From Sciurus carolinensis (lineage: Eukaryota > Chordata > Mammalia > Rodentia > Sciuridae): a stretch of 64,000 nucleotides of DNA. Shown piece after piece: positions 31,715-43,412 of this stretch (position 1 is the stretch's first letter; each line of letters opens with the position of its first letter). The stretch covers positions 146,984,057 through 147,048,056 of the forward strand of contig NC_062219.1 of NCBI RefSeq assembly GCF_902686445.1. The letters run 5' to 3'. The notes under the pieces are model-generated. The model had not been told where the DNA came from. It saw only the letters and a program-made list of their open reading frames with translations, and searched no databases. The position numbers were made by a program, and so were the translations under genes.

Positions 31715-32880
31715 AAAAATTATTTTGAAGAGATGCTTTAAAATCTGAGCAAATTAGTCTTCCATTTTGTGCACATGAAAGAATAAATAAATAGCTAAGA
31801 AATTTTGGACAAAGTAAATTACATGGGAAAAACCGACTGTGTTAAAAACTATTAAAACTGTAGAATCAAAACTAAAGTGGAATATAAAGAATATACAACT
31901 TAGAAATATAAGCAACTTTATAAAAACATTTGGGACATGATAAGGGTAATATCTCCAATCATGGGGGGAAAGAGTATTTTAAAAATGTGAGAATAACTGA
32001 TTAAACTTTTGGCAAAAGTGCACTGGATCCTCATGTCTGAGATCATACATCAAAATAAACTCCAAATATAAACTATGAAATAATAAAAGAGATACAAAAA
32101 AATTACAGGTGAATATTTATTTGATTGTAGTAAACAGAAGGCTTTTCTAGGTATAAAAGCAAAAAAATTACTAATGTGTTTGTCTACACAAACATTTTGA
32201 ATATTTATTTGTATGTCAAAGTCATCATGAATAAAATTCAAAGGAAAATATCAAAGCGGGACAAACATTTGTAACACTATTGACAGAGTTAATGTCCTTA
32301 ATACAAAATAAATACATATAATTATGCATAAAAATACACCTAGCAAAATAACCAAAGAACATGAATAGCTAATTTTTTTAAAATTGTAAAAAATAAACAT
32401 AAGGGAAATATCCAACCTCACTCAAAACCATACCAAAAAGATTAAATTAAAATAAGAGATAATTTTTAACTTATCAAATTGGCCAGGCTGGTGTGTGTTT
32501 GTGTTTCGTAAGTACAGTGCTTAGGGCTGTCCAGTGGGCAGACACGAGAACATTCTTCTCAAGGCCAGTGAGTGCTCAAGTTGAGTAATTTAATAACATG
32601 CATCAAGAACTCTATGGAGGCCCTCACTGTTCCAGCCAGTGGTTCCCATTCTAGAAATTTATCCAAAGGAAACCACCAGAGATACTCCAAGGAGAGAGAT
32701 GTTCCAGGAAGTCCGGCAGGGCACTGCTGACATTAGCCAAACATCCGGGGAATTCAACTGCTGGACGAATCGATGAACCGTGTAAATTATGTAAATTGTA
32801 AAATAAGATCTTTATGTACGAAAATGATAAGCATTAATATCCATAAGAGATGTAAAACTTTATGACCCTAAGATCACGCT

Positions 32881-35149
32881 GTGTGGGCTTGGAAACTGCA
32901 GGCAACATGTTGGAGCGTTTGGGCCACTGAGAGAGGCGCTCACAGACAATGCCATCAGCCCTGTCCTGAAGATCCCCTGTCTCATGGGGAAATCAAGGCA
33001 CAGACGAGGGGACAGGAACAAGCAGCAGTTACCAAGAGGGTCAAAGGGTCTGCAGTGGGAGGATTAAGTCTCCACCTCCCAGAGGACTTCACTGATCAAC
33101 TGGATTGATGCTGTGCACACATGCACACACGTAGGATTATTTTGATTTAAAACAGTAACCCCTTCCACCAAACCTTTATAGTAGAAGACACTCAGAGCTT
33201 ATTTGCAAGAGGAAACCTAGAAGCCTCCAGAGGCTGTGGGTGGGAAGGCGTTAAGTGCCAGGTCAGGCTCGTGCCTGCTCTGCATCCATTCCCCAGCCCT
33301 CGCGCACACCCCTGCAAGAGGAAGATCCTCAGGTCCTAGAGGCCTGGGAAATGTGGGTGACGGAGAGCAGGCAGACTTGACGAGATCTCTGAGCTCCATC
33401 AGCGGTTGATCCAGGTCCAGAAGAGGTGGCTTTGATGGAGACGCCAACCACCTAAGAGAACAGGGGCAGCTGGTCATCACCCAAGGAGAGGCTGCGTCCT
33501 CCGCACTTTAGACGGCTGAACACGGGGGAAGACGCAGCCGGGCTGTGAAAGGAGCCCACAAAGAGGGCTAGGACAGCCAGGTCCAGGACGTGCATGCAGC
33601 CCATGGACCACCCCCAGTGTGCCCGACGAGGTCTCCCAGGGCCCTGTCCAGACTTGAGGTTTTATTTTGAAGGGGTGGTGACCTCAGCATCTGCCACGAG
33701 TTGTTTTATTTTTAACTTCCAAGCTGGCTCCCGTATTCCAAAACAAACGAAAGAGAATGACAAGAATAACTGCTTTATAAACGGGCAAACGCTTCCCCGG
33801 CATCCAGGAGAGGTAGCTCTGCCTCCCCCTGCAGTGTTGTTTCGGCATCCCTGGTAATGCACAGAGTGACAAATGAGCCAGGCGGCCAGGCGGCCCCTGT
33901 CAGGACCCAAGGTCATCAGATGCCATCAGAAGCGGCATGAGGCCACTGCACTGAGCAGACAGCACGCTCAGCGGGTCATCTGTGAATCCTTCCCACGAGG
34001 GGCACTTCTGCTGCCCTCCCGTACGCGCCTCGGCCTCCCAGCCCAGACAATGGCCCTCGAGGGGTATGGGCGTGAGCTGCCCAAAGGCTGGAATTAGCTG
34101 GATCTGAAACGCGGGCAAGCCCTCGCCTCGCCAGGCAGAAACGCAGTGACCTGGGAGGAAGGTGCGTCCCAGGAATGCAACGAAGGGTGTCTGACGGACG
34201 GAGAAGAAGGAAGGATGCTCTGCGCAAAAAAGCAAAACCAAACAAACCCCGCACATCGGATGACCAGCAGACAGGAGGCATCAAAGGGACAGTGAGGACA
34301 CCGGGCTCCGGGTGGGCACTCCAGCAGAGATGCCAGCCCTACCCCTACAACCTGGGTGAACGTGGGCAACTACGTAACCAGCGAACCTCCACTTTTAAAA
34401 ATCCATAGAGCTGGAATAGCAATATGTGTCTCAAAGACTTATTGGGCTGATTCAGTCTTTCAGTCACTCGATGGGTAACTGTTGAGTTCCTGGATATGAC
34501 AGCCCAGTTTCAAACACGGATACCCCAGGGAGAGAAGCAGGCACAGCCGCCACTCATGTGGCCTGCAAATGTCTCTCAAATTAGTGGCAGGAGACAGACC
34601 CACAAGAGCAAGTGGAAAAACTGAAGAGGAAAAAGGAACAAAGATTGATGGGGGTGATATTTTAGAGTCATGCAAAGGTCCTGAGGTTCCCAAGGCAGGA
34701 ACATGCCTGCATTAAATGGGCTACTCATAAAGACCTGATCTCAGAGCCCAGACAAGCATGTGCTCCAGGTGATGACCACAATGGCTGCGGTGCTGGCATC
34801 CAGATAACTCGACAAGCAGAGAGTGTAGCAGGTATGAGACAGGTACAGCCCACGTCAGCCAAAGCAACGAAGTGACAAAATGAGTAGTGAACCCAAGAAG
34901 GACTGACTAGGATCTTGACTAATTTTCATTTATTAAAACTCACAGCCCTATTTTTAGTTACAGCTTTCAATCTACCATCATTCAAGAAAAGCTTCTCTCC
35001 AAAAAAAATTCTATTTCAGGCATGTAAACTTTTTAAGATCAAGATGTTCTGCATGCATGATTTCTTTTTTACCCAGCCACCTCCTGGTTGGCTTTTAGTC
35101 TGCCAGGAGTGCACATGGTATTTCAAAGACCTGGAAATCTCACATGAGC
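32881..35149. other. Unique sequence, GC-rich between 33200 and 34400
   Basis: No gene was recognised. Overlapping frames of up to 118 codons lie on both strands in the GC-rich part. A weak L2/MIR-like resemblance at 34450-34600 is too diverged to call. CpG density is not island-like. Confidence 0.4.
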
Positions 35150-35730
35150 ACTAAGTGGCAGAAATAGCCAGTAGCTTTCATTGCCATGTAGACTCTTAGA
35201 ACAGAGGGATAAGAGTTTTAGTCAATGTCTTTCTAGGCTGGCAGATTTTCTTAATTATCTCAAGGTGGTATTCCACTTTACTTGTTTAGAATGTACACAT
35301 TGATGTACAGAATCATGCCTAGTATATGAATTCTTCTGCAACCTACCCATTTTTTTAGCTTAATATCAGGTTGTTGAGATTTATCTGTATTGCGCTACAT
35401 AGTTTTATAGCATTCACTTTCATTACTGGATAGTATTCTGGTATTTGGTTATGTCATGACTTATCAATTCCACTTGCATGAACATTCGGGTGGTGTGGGT
35501 TTAATTGTTTAAACCATTATTAATATAAGTAAAGTGCTGGTGGACAGCCTACAAGACTCCTGGTACACACCAACACATTTTTTTCCTTGGAAAATGCCAA
35601 GTTATAGTGTCTGCACATTCCTCATTACTGGATAATGCCTGTTTGCCTACATGGTTGTACCAATGAACACTCTTGCCAGCAGTATATAAACATAAAAGGC
35701 CATTTTTCTAACTGAGACCTAAATGTTCTC
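35150..35730 (-). mobile_element. Ancient L1 3' fragment
   Basis: The segment shows the antisense L1 order: 'ttgttgagatttatctgtat', 'ctggatagtattctgg', a 'catgaacattcgggtgg' block, then 'tggttgtaccaatgaacact' and 'cttgccagcagtatata'. Old L1 copies read 'gtggttgtaccaatttacactcccaccagcagtgtat' in the same place. The left boundary is approximate. Confidence 0.7.
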
Positions 35731-36235
35731 TTTGCCATTGGGAATTCCAGATCTCAAGTAAGTCAAGCCACCATTTCTAGCTACGATCCATTCAAAAATG
35801 GTCTTTGAACAAATCCCGGCTTTAAGACATTTTAGTTCTGTTGAACTTCTGTCTCAAGCATCTTATCACTAATTTGGAAGCAAACAAGGCCATTATGAGA
35901 GCAGCAACAAACAATGACATATTGCTGGCTCCAGGAAGCAAAATGAAGGTACTTCCATTTAAACAAACAATAATGAAAACATCTTGGCTATCTGAATTAA
36001 TCTGAATCGAACCAAGAACTATCTAGACACCCCTCTCACTTTTTGTTCTCATTGATTTCATGGTATTTTTATAAATGGACGTGCCAGACACACAGCATGT
36101 GTACATTTTTGAGAATGAAGTGAAAGGTATCAAATTTACTCTTTATTCAAAAATGCATCAGTTGGAAATATAAAGAAAAACCATTGGATTTTAGAGTTTT
36201 TAAGTTATATCCCAATAAGGCAAGTACTAAAAATA
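35731..36235. other. Unique AT-rich sequence
   Basis: No repeat or gene was recognised. Confidence 0.4.
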
Positions 36236-36776
36236 GAGCAGCTAAGTGAACTAAGTCAGTCACAAAATGACAAATACCATTTGATTCACCTGATGTGAGG
36301 AGTTAATGGCACAGAGACAGGAAGTGGATGGGCGGGGGGAAGAAGGGGGGGATGGAATGGAGAGTTGTCATTTAATTTTATGTTTTTGGTACCAAGGATG
36401 GAACTCAGGGGCACTGCACCACTGAGCCACATCCCCAGCACTATTTTTGTATTTGATTTAGAGACAGGGTCTCATTGGGTTGCTTAGCACCTCACTTATG
36501 CTAAAGCTGACTTTGAACTCGTGATCCTCCTGCCTCAGCCTCCCGAGCAGCTGGGATTACAGGCGTGCACCACCATGCCTGGCTTCCGGAGTTGCTATTT
36601 AATGGGTAGAGTTTCAATTTTGCAAAACAAAAAGATTTCTGGAGAAGAAGGTGAGGATGGTTGCACACCCATGTGAAGGTACTTAATCCCCCCGAACTGT
36701 ATATTTAATAATGGATAGGATGGTAACATGTACCCTAAAGTATAAGTAGCTGTATTTTGTTTCAGCATTAAGTCAT
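36236..36776 (+). mobile_element. Old L1 3' end split by a SINE
   Basis: The left part ('agctaagtgaactaagtcag', 'aaatgacaaataccatttga') and right part ('gggtagagtttcaattttgc', 'aagatttctggagaag', 'atggttgcacacccatgtga', 'ccccgaactgtatatttaa') are the ORF2 end and 3' UTR of an L1M-type element. They become continuous when the SINE at 36377-36588 is removed. Confidence 0.85.
36377..36588 (-). mobile_element. B1-ID composite SINE with target duplication
   Basis: A full copy on the minus strand. The 15-bp flanks gagttgtcatttaat (36362-36376) and gagttgctatttaat (36589-36603) differ at two adjacent bases. It sits in an older L1 3' UTR. Confidence 0.95.
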
Positions 36777-37776
36777 GTTCAAGCAAAGAGCCCTTTCTTC
36801 ATAAGGTCACATAGATTTTTGCAGCATAGACCAAGCAGGGTACCACTTATTTTATTTTTATAAGCAATACTGAATTTCAGGGCACACATGCTGTAACAGC
36901 AGACTGTGGGTGAGAAGATAAAAAGTCGTGAAAGTCTAAAGTTACTGCTCACACTGCAACCTTGACACAACGACTCTGCAAAAACAAGGGCTTAAATTTA
37001 ACAGAATATGCCACGATTCAGAAAATGCTACTACCATCTGCCCGAGGGGACTGAGTCACATTTGCCATTTCACTTCAACGCCCCAATTTTTTTACTTCTG
37101 TAGGTTTAAATTCTCATCACACTGCAGCTTCCACCTCTGAGTCTGCCAGGGATCACATAAGGCATCTCTTACCGTTCGACATCATCTCTACCACGAAGGG
37201 CTTGTTTCTGAACAAGCCTCGGGTTCAGAAGACACTTTTAAAAATGGGAAACAATCAAAACTGTCGATGAGTACTGGAAACAGAGAACCAGGCTCGCCTC
37301 TCCGGTGCCATCTTTAAACCCAGAACGACACGCCCGCTCCCAGGTCCATGGACAGCACGGCTCCCTCCTTTCCGAGCTCACCTTGATTCACTTCCCTGTG
37401 ACCCTGTAACAAAGGCAACTCTGACTGCGGCGGAAGCGAGACAGAATACTCCCGGCCCTGCCGTGGGATGGTGTCCCCCGACATGCAGACATCAGGGGAG
37501 GTCAGCGCTGACTGCATTTGCCACGGGGGTCTCTGCGCAAACCTGGGCGTGCTCTTCCTTTCTGCACCTGAGATCATCAGTGGTCATGACGTGGGGACGT
37601 CAGGCTACTCTGCAGGGACGGGGGCCTTCCGGATGGCATGCCTCCCACTCACCAGGCGCTGGGTTCGTCAGACCAAGTGTGGCGCACAGTGTCCCTGTCC
37701 AGAGGCTTACGGTCCTTTCCGATAGGCAAGGCGTCTACCACGCACAGAGAGTTAGTCACAGTGGGCGATTCTCCAT
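36777..37776. other. Unique sequence
   Basis: No repeat was recognised. The part 37310-37740 is GC-richer and carries frames of up to 114 codons on both strands without recognisable domains. Confidence 0.4.
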
Positions 37777-37940
37777 CAGCACACATAATTCAGCAAATAT
37801 TTACTGAAGACCTACTAAACGTCAGGCACGAAGCCAGACATTAGGGACAAAAATATGACTCAGATAAGGTCTCCCAGGAGGGAAACAGACGGGGCTCTGT
37901 ATAGTAACCACGCTATCAGGGAGTCATCAGAACACTACTA
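37777..37940 (+). mobile_element. Ancient L2/MIR-like repeat
   Basis: 'attcagcaaatatttactgaa', 'gacctactaaacgtcaggca' and 'agacattagggacaaaaatatg' match a common old mammalian repeat whose consensus reads 'caaatatttattgagcacctactatgtgccaggca'. I do not assign the family further. Confidence 0.6.
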
Positions 37941-37970
37941 GATGGTAAAAATAGCAGCTTTCCCCGCTCC

Positions 37971-38006
37971 AAGAAAAAAAAAAAAAAAAAAAGAAAAAGA
38001 AAAAGG
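37971..38006. repeat. A-rich simple repeat
   Basis: About 20 A residues are followed by two GAAAAA units. No retrocopy body was recognised to the left. Confidence 0.93.
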
Positions 38007-38339
38007 AACCCACATAAGTAATCCAGTTACAGAGCGAGCATTCTGGCAACGAAAGAGCATATCTGGAGTGAGCAAAGCGTTATCTTCTGAGACTTTCCTC
38101 TTCAGAACTCCAGTGACCGAGCATCCCAGATATGTCAACGCTGCAATACCCACCAAGAGGCAAAGACCAGCTGTCCGTAACTCAAAGGAGCCCTCGTGAA
38201 CATCTGGATACAGACTGAGCGACTTACCAAGATGGTGCTGCGGCTCCCCTTCCACAGGGCTCTCAGGAACCCCTTTCACAACTCCTGCCCTCCCTAAGAG
38301 CCTGCAACCCACAACTGGTGGGAACTGAGAACTTCTTAT
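38007..38339. other. Unique sequence
   Basis: No repeat or gene was recognised. Confidence 0.35.
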
Positions 38340-38405
38340 TTGCCGAGGCTTCCACAGTGCCTAGCACAGAGCCCGGCAGACAGTAAGCAATTCAAAATAC
38401 TTATG
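38340..38405 (+). mobile_element. MIR 3' tail
   Basis: 'cacagtgcctagcacagagcc', 'cggcagacagtaagcaattc' match the MIR/L2-type terminal segment 'agtgcctggcacatagtaagcgctc'. Confidence 0.65.
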
Positions 38406-38481
38406 GCATTAGAGTTGTGAATTTGCTGGCTGTATTTCTAGCAACATGAACAGCTTAAAACTTTACTGAGAGAAATGGTCA

Positions 38482-38689
38482 GCCAGGCACAGTGGTGCAC
38501 ACCTGTAATCCCAGTGGTTCTGGAGGCTGAGGCAGGAAGATCGAGAGTTCAAGCCCCGCCTTAGCAAAAGCAAAGTGCTAATAAGCAACTCAGTGAGACC
38601 CTCTCTCTAAATCAAATACAAAATAGGGCTGGGGATGTGGCTCAGTGATCGAGTGCCCCTGAGTTCCATTCCTGGTACCAAAAAATAAA
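38482..38689 (+). mobile_element. B1-ID composite SINE with target duplication
   Basis: A full copy, both halves clear. The 11-bp flanks agaaatggtca (38471-38481) and agaaagggtca (38690-38700) differ at one base. Confidence 0.95.
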
Positions 38690-38762
38690 AGAAAGGGTCA
38701 CTTACAGACTGGGTCACTAATATTATCTATAATCAATGAATAAATCAAATCAGTTTATGGAT

Positions 38763-38843
38763 ACTATTATCAGTTGAATTGTGCCCCACCCCCAAATTCC
38801 TATGTGGAAATCCTAATTCTCAGTCCCTCAGAATGTAACTGTA
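38763..38843 (+). mobile_element. MLT1-type LTR, left part
   Basis: 'gttgaattgtgccccacc', 'aaattcctatgtggaaatcc' and 'tcagaatgtaactgta' are the start of an MLT1 (MaLR) LTR. The element is cut at 38843 by a MER2 transposon and continues at 39176. Confidence 0.85.
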
Positions 38844-39175
38844 CAGTGGTCCCCTTTGTGTCTGCAGGGGGACTAGTTCCAGCCCTGCCCCCATGGATAC
38901 GAAAATCTACAGATGTGCACGTTTGCTGTAAAAGGACAGAATTTGCATTTAACCTATGTGCACCCTCCCATATGCTTTAGGTCGTTTCTAGATTGCTTAG
39001 AATACCTAACACAATGTAAATGCTATGTAAATTGTTGTGCATATTGTTTGGAGAAAAATGACAAGAAAATAAAAGGCCTGTACATATTGAGTGCAGATGC
39101 ACTCTTTCCAAATATTTTTGATCCTTAGATGGTTGAATGCACGTACACAGACCCTGAGATCCGGAGGGCTGACTG
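38844..39175 (-). mobile_element. MER2 (Tigger-type) DNA transposon, full length, inside an MLT1 LTR
   Basis: The element runs from cagtggtcccctttgtg to gagggctgactg, matching the MER2 termini in reverse orientation. Internal blocks 'tctagattgcttagaatacc', 'taacacaatgtaaatgctatg' and 'gtacatattgagtgcagatg' are its middle. A TA precedes the left end; the right-hand TA is now TG. It is non-coding and was moved by a Tigger transposase. Confidence 0.9.
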
Positions 39176-39464
39176 TGGCTGGCGACAGACCTCTCCAGAG
39201 GTAGCTAGGACTGAGGGAGGTCATTTGGGTAGCCCCGAATCCAACGGGACTTGTGTCCTTGTACGAAGAGGAGATCAGAACACAGACACCCAGGAAAGAA
39301 CACGTGAGGACACAAGGAGAAGATGGCCTTCAAGTCAAGGAGAAAACCTCAGAAGAAACCACTTCTGCTGATCCTCCATCTCCAGAATCCGAACAAAACA
39401 ATTTTCTCCCATGGAAGCCCCTAAGTCTGTGGTGCCTTGTTAGGGCAGCCCTAGAAAACTAACG
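39176..39464 (+). mobile_element. MLT1-type LTR, right part
   Basis: 'cagaggtagctaggactgag', 'gaatccaacgggacttgtg', 'cttgtacgaagaggagatc', 'cagacacccaggaaagaac' and the final 'gtggtgccttgttagggcag', 'ccctagaaaactaac' complete the MLT1 LTR in order. A segment equivalent to 'gccaccagaagctgg' in consensus copies is shortened or lost. Confidence 0.85.
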
Positions 39465-40261
39465 CTGATCCCAAGCCCTCACTAAGGACTGAGCCGCAGC
39501 CCTGTAAATGATCCTTAGAGGGACAAGGCTGAGAGCAGAAGGGAGCCGAGTAGCAGTGAGGAGCCGTCTGCCCTCTGGTTCCAGCTTGACTCCAGGTCCA
39601 GCCATTTTGACTTCTCTGGTTCTCTTTCCTCCTTTAAATATAAAAACTTGGATCACAGCGGCTCCAAGTTTCAGGTGACCTGGAACTGTATAATTTTATG
39701 CAGTGACCTCAGTGTGGCCTTAAAGTACATGACAGAGGTGGCATGGGGAACAGTCTGCCTTTCCTTAACGACAGTCACTAGGGGAGGCTCCCAAGCACCT
39801 CCTCCGCCCCTGTGACCATCTCCTGCCATCCTCTGCCATCACATCGAGGACAGGGTCCTCCCTAACATGCACCCACTGCCCCCCAGTCCCGCTGGGCCGC
39901 CCCGGCACCGGGAGAGAACACCTCCAAGGCTGCACGTGGAAACCAGAACAAACAAGAACTAGTTGAGGAAGGGCTCCACCCTCTGTGTGATTTTAGCATC
40001 TTCCAAGAGACGAGCGGCTCCTTCTGAGCGAAGACCTTAACGAGCCCTGCAAGTAGAAATCACCGCAGCACAATAGACACCTTAATGGATTTTTTCCTCC
40101 AGCAATATCAGTGCTAATGATTACAAGTTCTTCAGCAGCAGCACAAGCAACGATAAGGAAACAACTGCACGCCCTTGGTGCAGGCTCCACAAGCTATGCA
40201 CTGGACGTCTGTTTAGCACGGTGTGTCTGGGAACTGGCTCTTCCCAAGAGGGGAACCAACT
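39465..40261. other. Unique sequence with a possible regulatory block
   Basis: The part 39960-40180 is repeat-free and includes 'tgctaatgattacaag' and 'gacaccttaatgga' motifs. I see no gene. Confidence 0.35.
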
Positions 40262-40641
40262 TGCTATAGTTTGGATCTGAAATGTCCCCCAAAGGCCCAA
40301 GTGTTAGAGGCTTGTTCCCCGATAGCACTTTTGAGAGGTTGTAAAACCTTTAAGAGGTATAGCCTTAGAGGGAGGTTTCCGGGTCACTGGGGATGTATCC
40401 TAGAAAGGGACCTGGGGACCCCAGCCCCATCTTCTTCTCTCTTCCGTTCCCTGGCTATGAGGTGAGCAGTTCTCTGCCACAGTTCTGCCATGACATGCTG
40501 CTTTACCAGAGACCCGGAAGCAGTGGAGCCAAACAATCATGAACTGGAACCTCCAAAACCGTGTGCCAAAATAAACTTTCTCTCTTTATAACTTGATAAT
40601 CTCAGGTTATTTGTTATAGTGATGGAAAGCTAACTAAAATA
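40262..40641 (+). mobile_element. MaLR-type LTR
   Basis: The start tgctatagtttggatctgaa, the middle 'gtcccccaaaggcccaagtg', 'aaaacctttaagaggtatag', 'ctgccatgacatgctgc' and the end 'aataaactttctctctttat', 'gttatagtgatggaaagc', 'taactaaa' are in MaLR LTR order. The terminal CA is mutated, so the right boundary is approximate. Confidence 0.85.
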
Positions 40642-42029
40642 TGACCCAAACCCTTAAGTACTGTGGGCTTTTGTCATTGATTTTGGGTTATTTACTTGTT
40701 TCTTCTAATTTGTTTTCCATAACCTAAAGTCCAACTGTACCCTTCTCTAAAACCCATGGATATCTTTTTTGCCCTTATCAAAAACCCTCTTTCTTAGAAG
40801 TTGCCTCTAGTAGGTTTCCCTTACAGGCAATAAAAAGAGTACTAATAAGTAACCATATTTCAAAAACAGAAATGCAGTAAGATTAAAAAAAAAAAATAAG
40901 AACCTACATTTAAAAGTTTTTCTTCACTTATTGTTTTGTTCCATTGTTATTATTATTATTGTATATTTGTCAATATTGCCCACTTAAAGTCTATAGAGCC
41001 TTCTCAAGGAAGGGCAGTTTAAAGACACCCTAAGCACTTAATAGATATTACAAAGAAAAAGATGCATATGCTTTCCAATATGTGTCTTTCAGGTCCTGTC
41101 TGTCACCTAAGCCATGTCTGTGTGGACAGAAGGGGTCTTAGAACCCTTCTCCCGGGGGGAGTCACCTCCACCTGTGGGCACCTCCTCAGGTGCCCCCTCA
41201 TGCTCATTCATCAAGCATTTGGGCACCTCTGTGCTTGGTGGTGCTTCTGCTCGGGGTCCCAGGGACATCAACCCTGCTGTTATGCTGTCGTGAGCTCCAC
41301 CACAGAACCAGCCCTGCCATGTGATACTGTATCTCACATCCCCACAGAGGCTCAAGGGCCCAAGCAAGGGGATGCCACGTGGTCCAAATGTGTGTGCAGA
41401 CAGGTGCAGAGGCACCTGGTGGGTTCGTCGACAGGGGGTCCTTTGTGGAGAAGCCACGAGAAGAAACCACCCCCACGCAAATGGAGAGAGTAGTGCACAC
41501 CAGTCAGCGAGCCTGGTTCTCAAGCACCAGGCTGACCAGAGTCTCATGCGCTCAAGGGTGAATCTGCAACCTAGGAAACAAGCCCCAGCCTCTCCCCCGG
41601 CGCTGGCACTGAAGTGATGCATTATTAAAAAAAGAGGTTCTGAGGTAGTAAACGCACATGTTAAGAACTCATAAAATCATAAACACTGGGATACGAAGTG
41701 AAGAGATGATGACACTTGTCAGAAGGTATTAAGAAGACATGACAATAAAAGGAATCTGCTCACAGAGAGAATGATTCTAAATACAAAATGGTCAGATTCA
41801 TACTTAGATGGGTTGCTATTAATAGAAATAATCTTAGAGAGGTTTCATTATGTAAATGGCTCATATGTCTGCCAGAAATGTACCCAGTAATAATTTGCAT
41901 TTCTGCTGCAGAGAAATTTCAAGGATGTCTCTCGCTGGATCATGAGGGACTCTTTCATGGGTGTATCACAGCTTTCACAATCATGACAACCAGGGCCACC
42001 TAGGCTCCTGGTGGAATGATGGGAACAGA
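40642..42029. other. Unique sequence
   Basis: The GC-rich part 41060-41620 has frames open on both strands (171 codons minus, 143 codons plus) that match no family. The part 41640-41990 is AT-rich and repeat-free and could be a conserved element. A poly(A) run of 12 lies near 40885. Confidence 0.4.
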
Positions 42030-42215
42030 TAATCAGGCACTTGTGTGTGCCGGGCACTGTGGTGTCACTCTCCATGCACCAGGGCTTGGAAGCATGACAG
42101 TGAGACAACAGAGGCTTAGATCTACATGCTCAGGTCTCACCAACCACAGGTGACGTAAGCTGGACTTGAACTCATGTCTCTCCGACTCCAAGCCCATGCT
42201 CCTTCCCACTACAGC
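42030..42215 (-). mobile_element. MIR SINE
   Basis: 'gtgagacaacagaggcttag', 'gctggacttgaactcatgtc', 'cgactccaagcccatgctcc' and 'ttcccactaca' are the reverse complement of the MIR 5' half and core. Confidence 0.8.
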
Positions 42216-43322
42216 AGAAACATGGGGGGTGCCAAACCCTGTGGTGTCCTACATACAATGCTTCAGAAGGCGGATCTTGCAAATAGAAATGGTCTAGAAA
42301 AATGGACACTTCCGCTCACCCCGTTTATAAACCTCCCTAGCTGCTTGCATTCAGTAACTCTCATATTTGCCCCAAGTTCCCTGGACATGAGTGCCACAGT
42401 CTGGTCAGCACTTGATACGGCCCAAGGTACTAAAATCACACAGGCATCGCAAGTTCAAATCCTATGACCTTCAAAAGTTAAACCATCCTGGTCCCAACTC
42501 CAACTGGAGGTCACAGTGAACACTCCCTCTGGCTTTCAAGTCAACTGGGGACCCACTTTGCCACCCATCCTCCAGGTTCCTTGTATCATGACCCTCACTT
42601 CTAAAGGACTCCCCCTTCTTCAGTTCCTCATGATTAAAATCAGTGTTCTGGAATCTCCAGGTGAGGGCGAGACTCTCCCCCTCGTCACAGAGCATCGCTA
42701 GAATGTCCTACTCATAATTATTTTGTCCCAGGTCCCCTTACTTTACTCCCCCGTGGGGAAGGCACTGAGTCAGTCTGGCCCCCTCAGGGGTGACCTTGCA
42801 CAGTCTGTTCACTGGTGGATCATCCCACTCAGAACCACCGGGGGGATCATGACGGCAACGTGTACAAGAGCCTGGTAAGACAGGAGGTGTGCACTGAAAC
42901 TAGAACTTCTGCGGGGCTGGTTGGCAAACGGCGAATACTGGCTCTTTGCTTTTGGGTGTTGTGAATTCAATGACCCAGAATCACTCATGCCCCTTGGAAG
43001 TCATGCACACCAGCATAGTGGGACCAGAGAGTAAAGAACCTCGGTGGGGGTAGGACGGGGTTGCATACTGAAGCAGTCCCTGGAGCCCTTTTACAGGGCT
43101 CCAAAAGGCAGGAGGAACTCTAAGAAGGCAAACTCCAAAAAACAAGCCACCACGCCAGCAGCAGAGTTTCACAAACACCAACCTCTGCAGAAACCAGAAA
43201 ACGAGAAATTGCTAGACAATGGGAAGTTTAAAGGAAAAACCCATTTTTTAAATGCGAAAACCATTTAAATGTGTAAACGCAATTTGGTACTTGCTTTTAG
43301 AATATGTTTTTGATAGGCATGT
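42216..43322. other. Unique sequence
   Basis: No repeat or gene was recognised. Confidence 0.4.
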
Positions 43323-43412
43323 TGTTATTAAAAATATTAAAAATTAATATAATTTATATATAAATATAATTTAATATAACAATTATTAAAAATAAATATT
43401 AAAAAATATTTC
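43323..43412. repeat. AT-rich low-complexity tract
   Basis: About 90 bp are composed almost entirely of A and T, with repeated ATTAAAAAT and AATATAAT units. The tract is prone to unwinding. Confidence 0.9.

Larger units (their letters stand above)
28000..32880 (+). mobile_element. Long decayed L1M copy with SINE insertions
   Basis: The plus strand is strongly A-rich throughout. Two parts are legible as L1 ORF2: near 29750-29880 ('catgtattggaacataaagg', 'gatcacaatgcaataaagct') and near 32400-32700 ('ggaaatatccaacctcactc', 'attctagaaatttatccaaagg'). They are in the right order about 2.6 kb apart. All frames are broken. Three SINEs at 30065, 30920 and 31505 interrupt it. The 5' boundary is uncertain and the part before 29 kb is weakly supported. 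Confidence 0.65.

Noticed and set aside
41062..41622. Overlapping 171- and 143-codon frames on opposite strands
   Set aside because: Mutually overlapping open frames in GC-rich DNA are expected by chance, and neither product resembles a known family.
43323..43412. Matrix-attachment region or origin
   Set aside because: AT richness alone is not enough; no supporting motif cluster was recognised.
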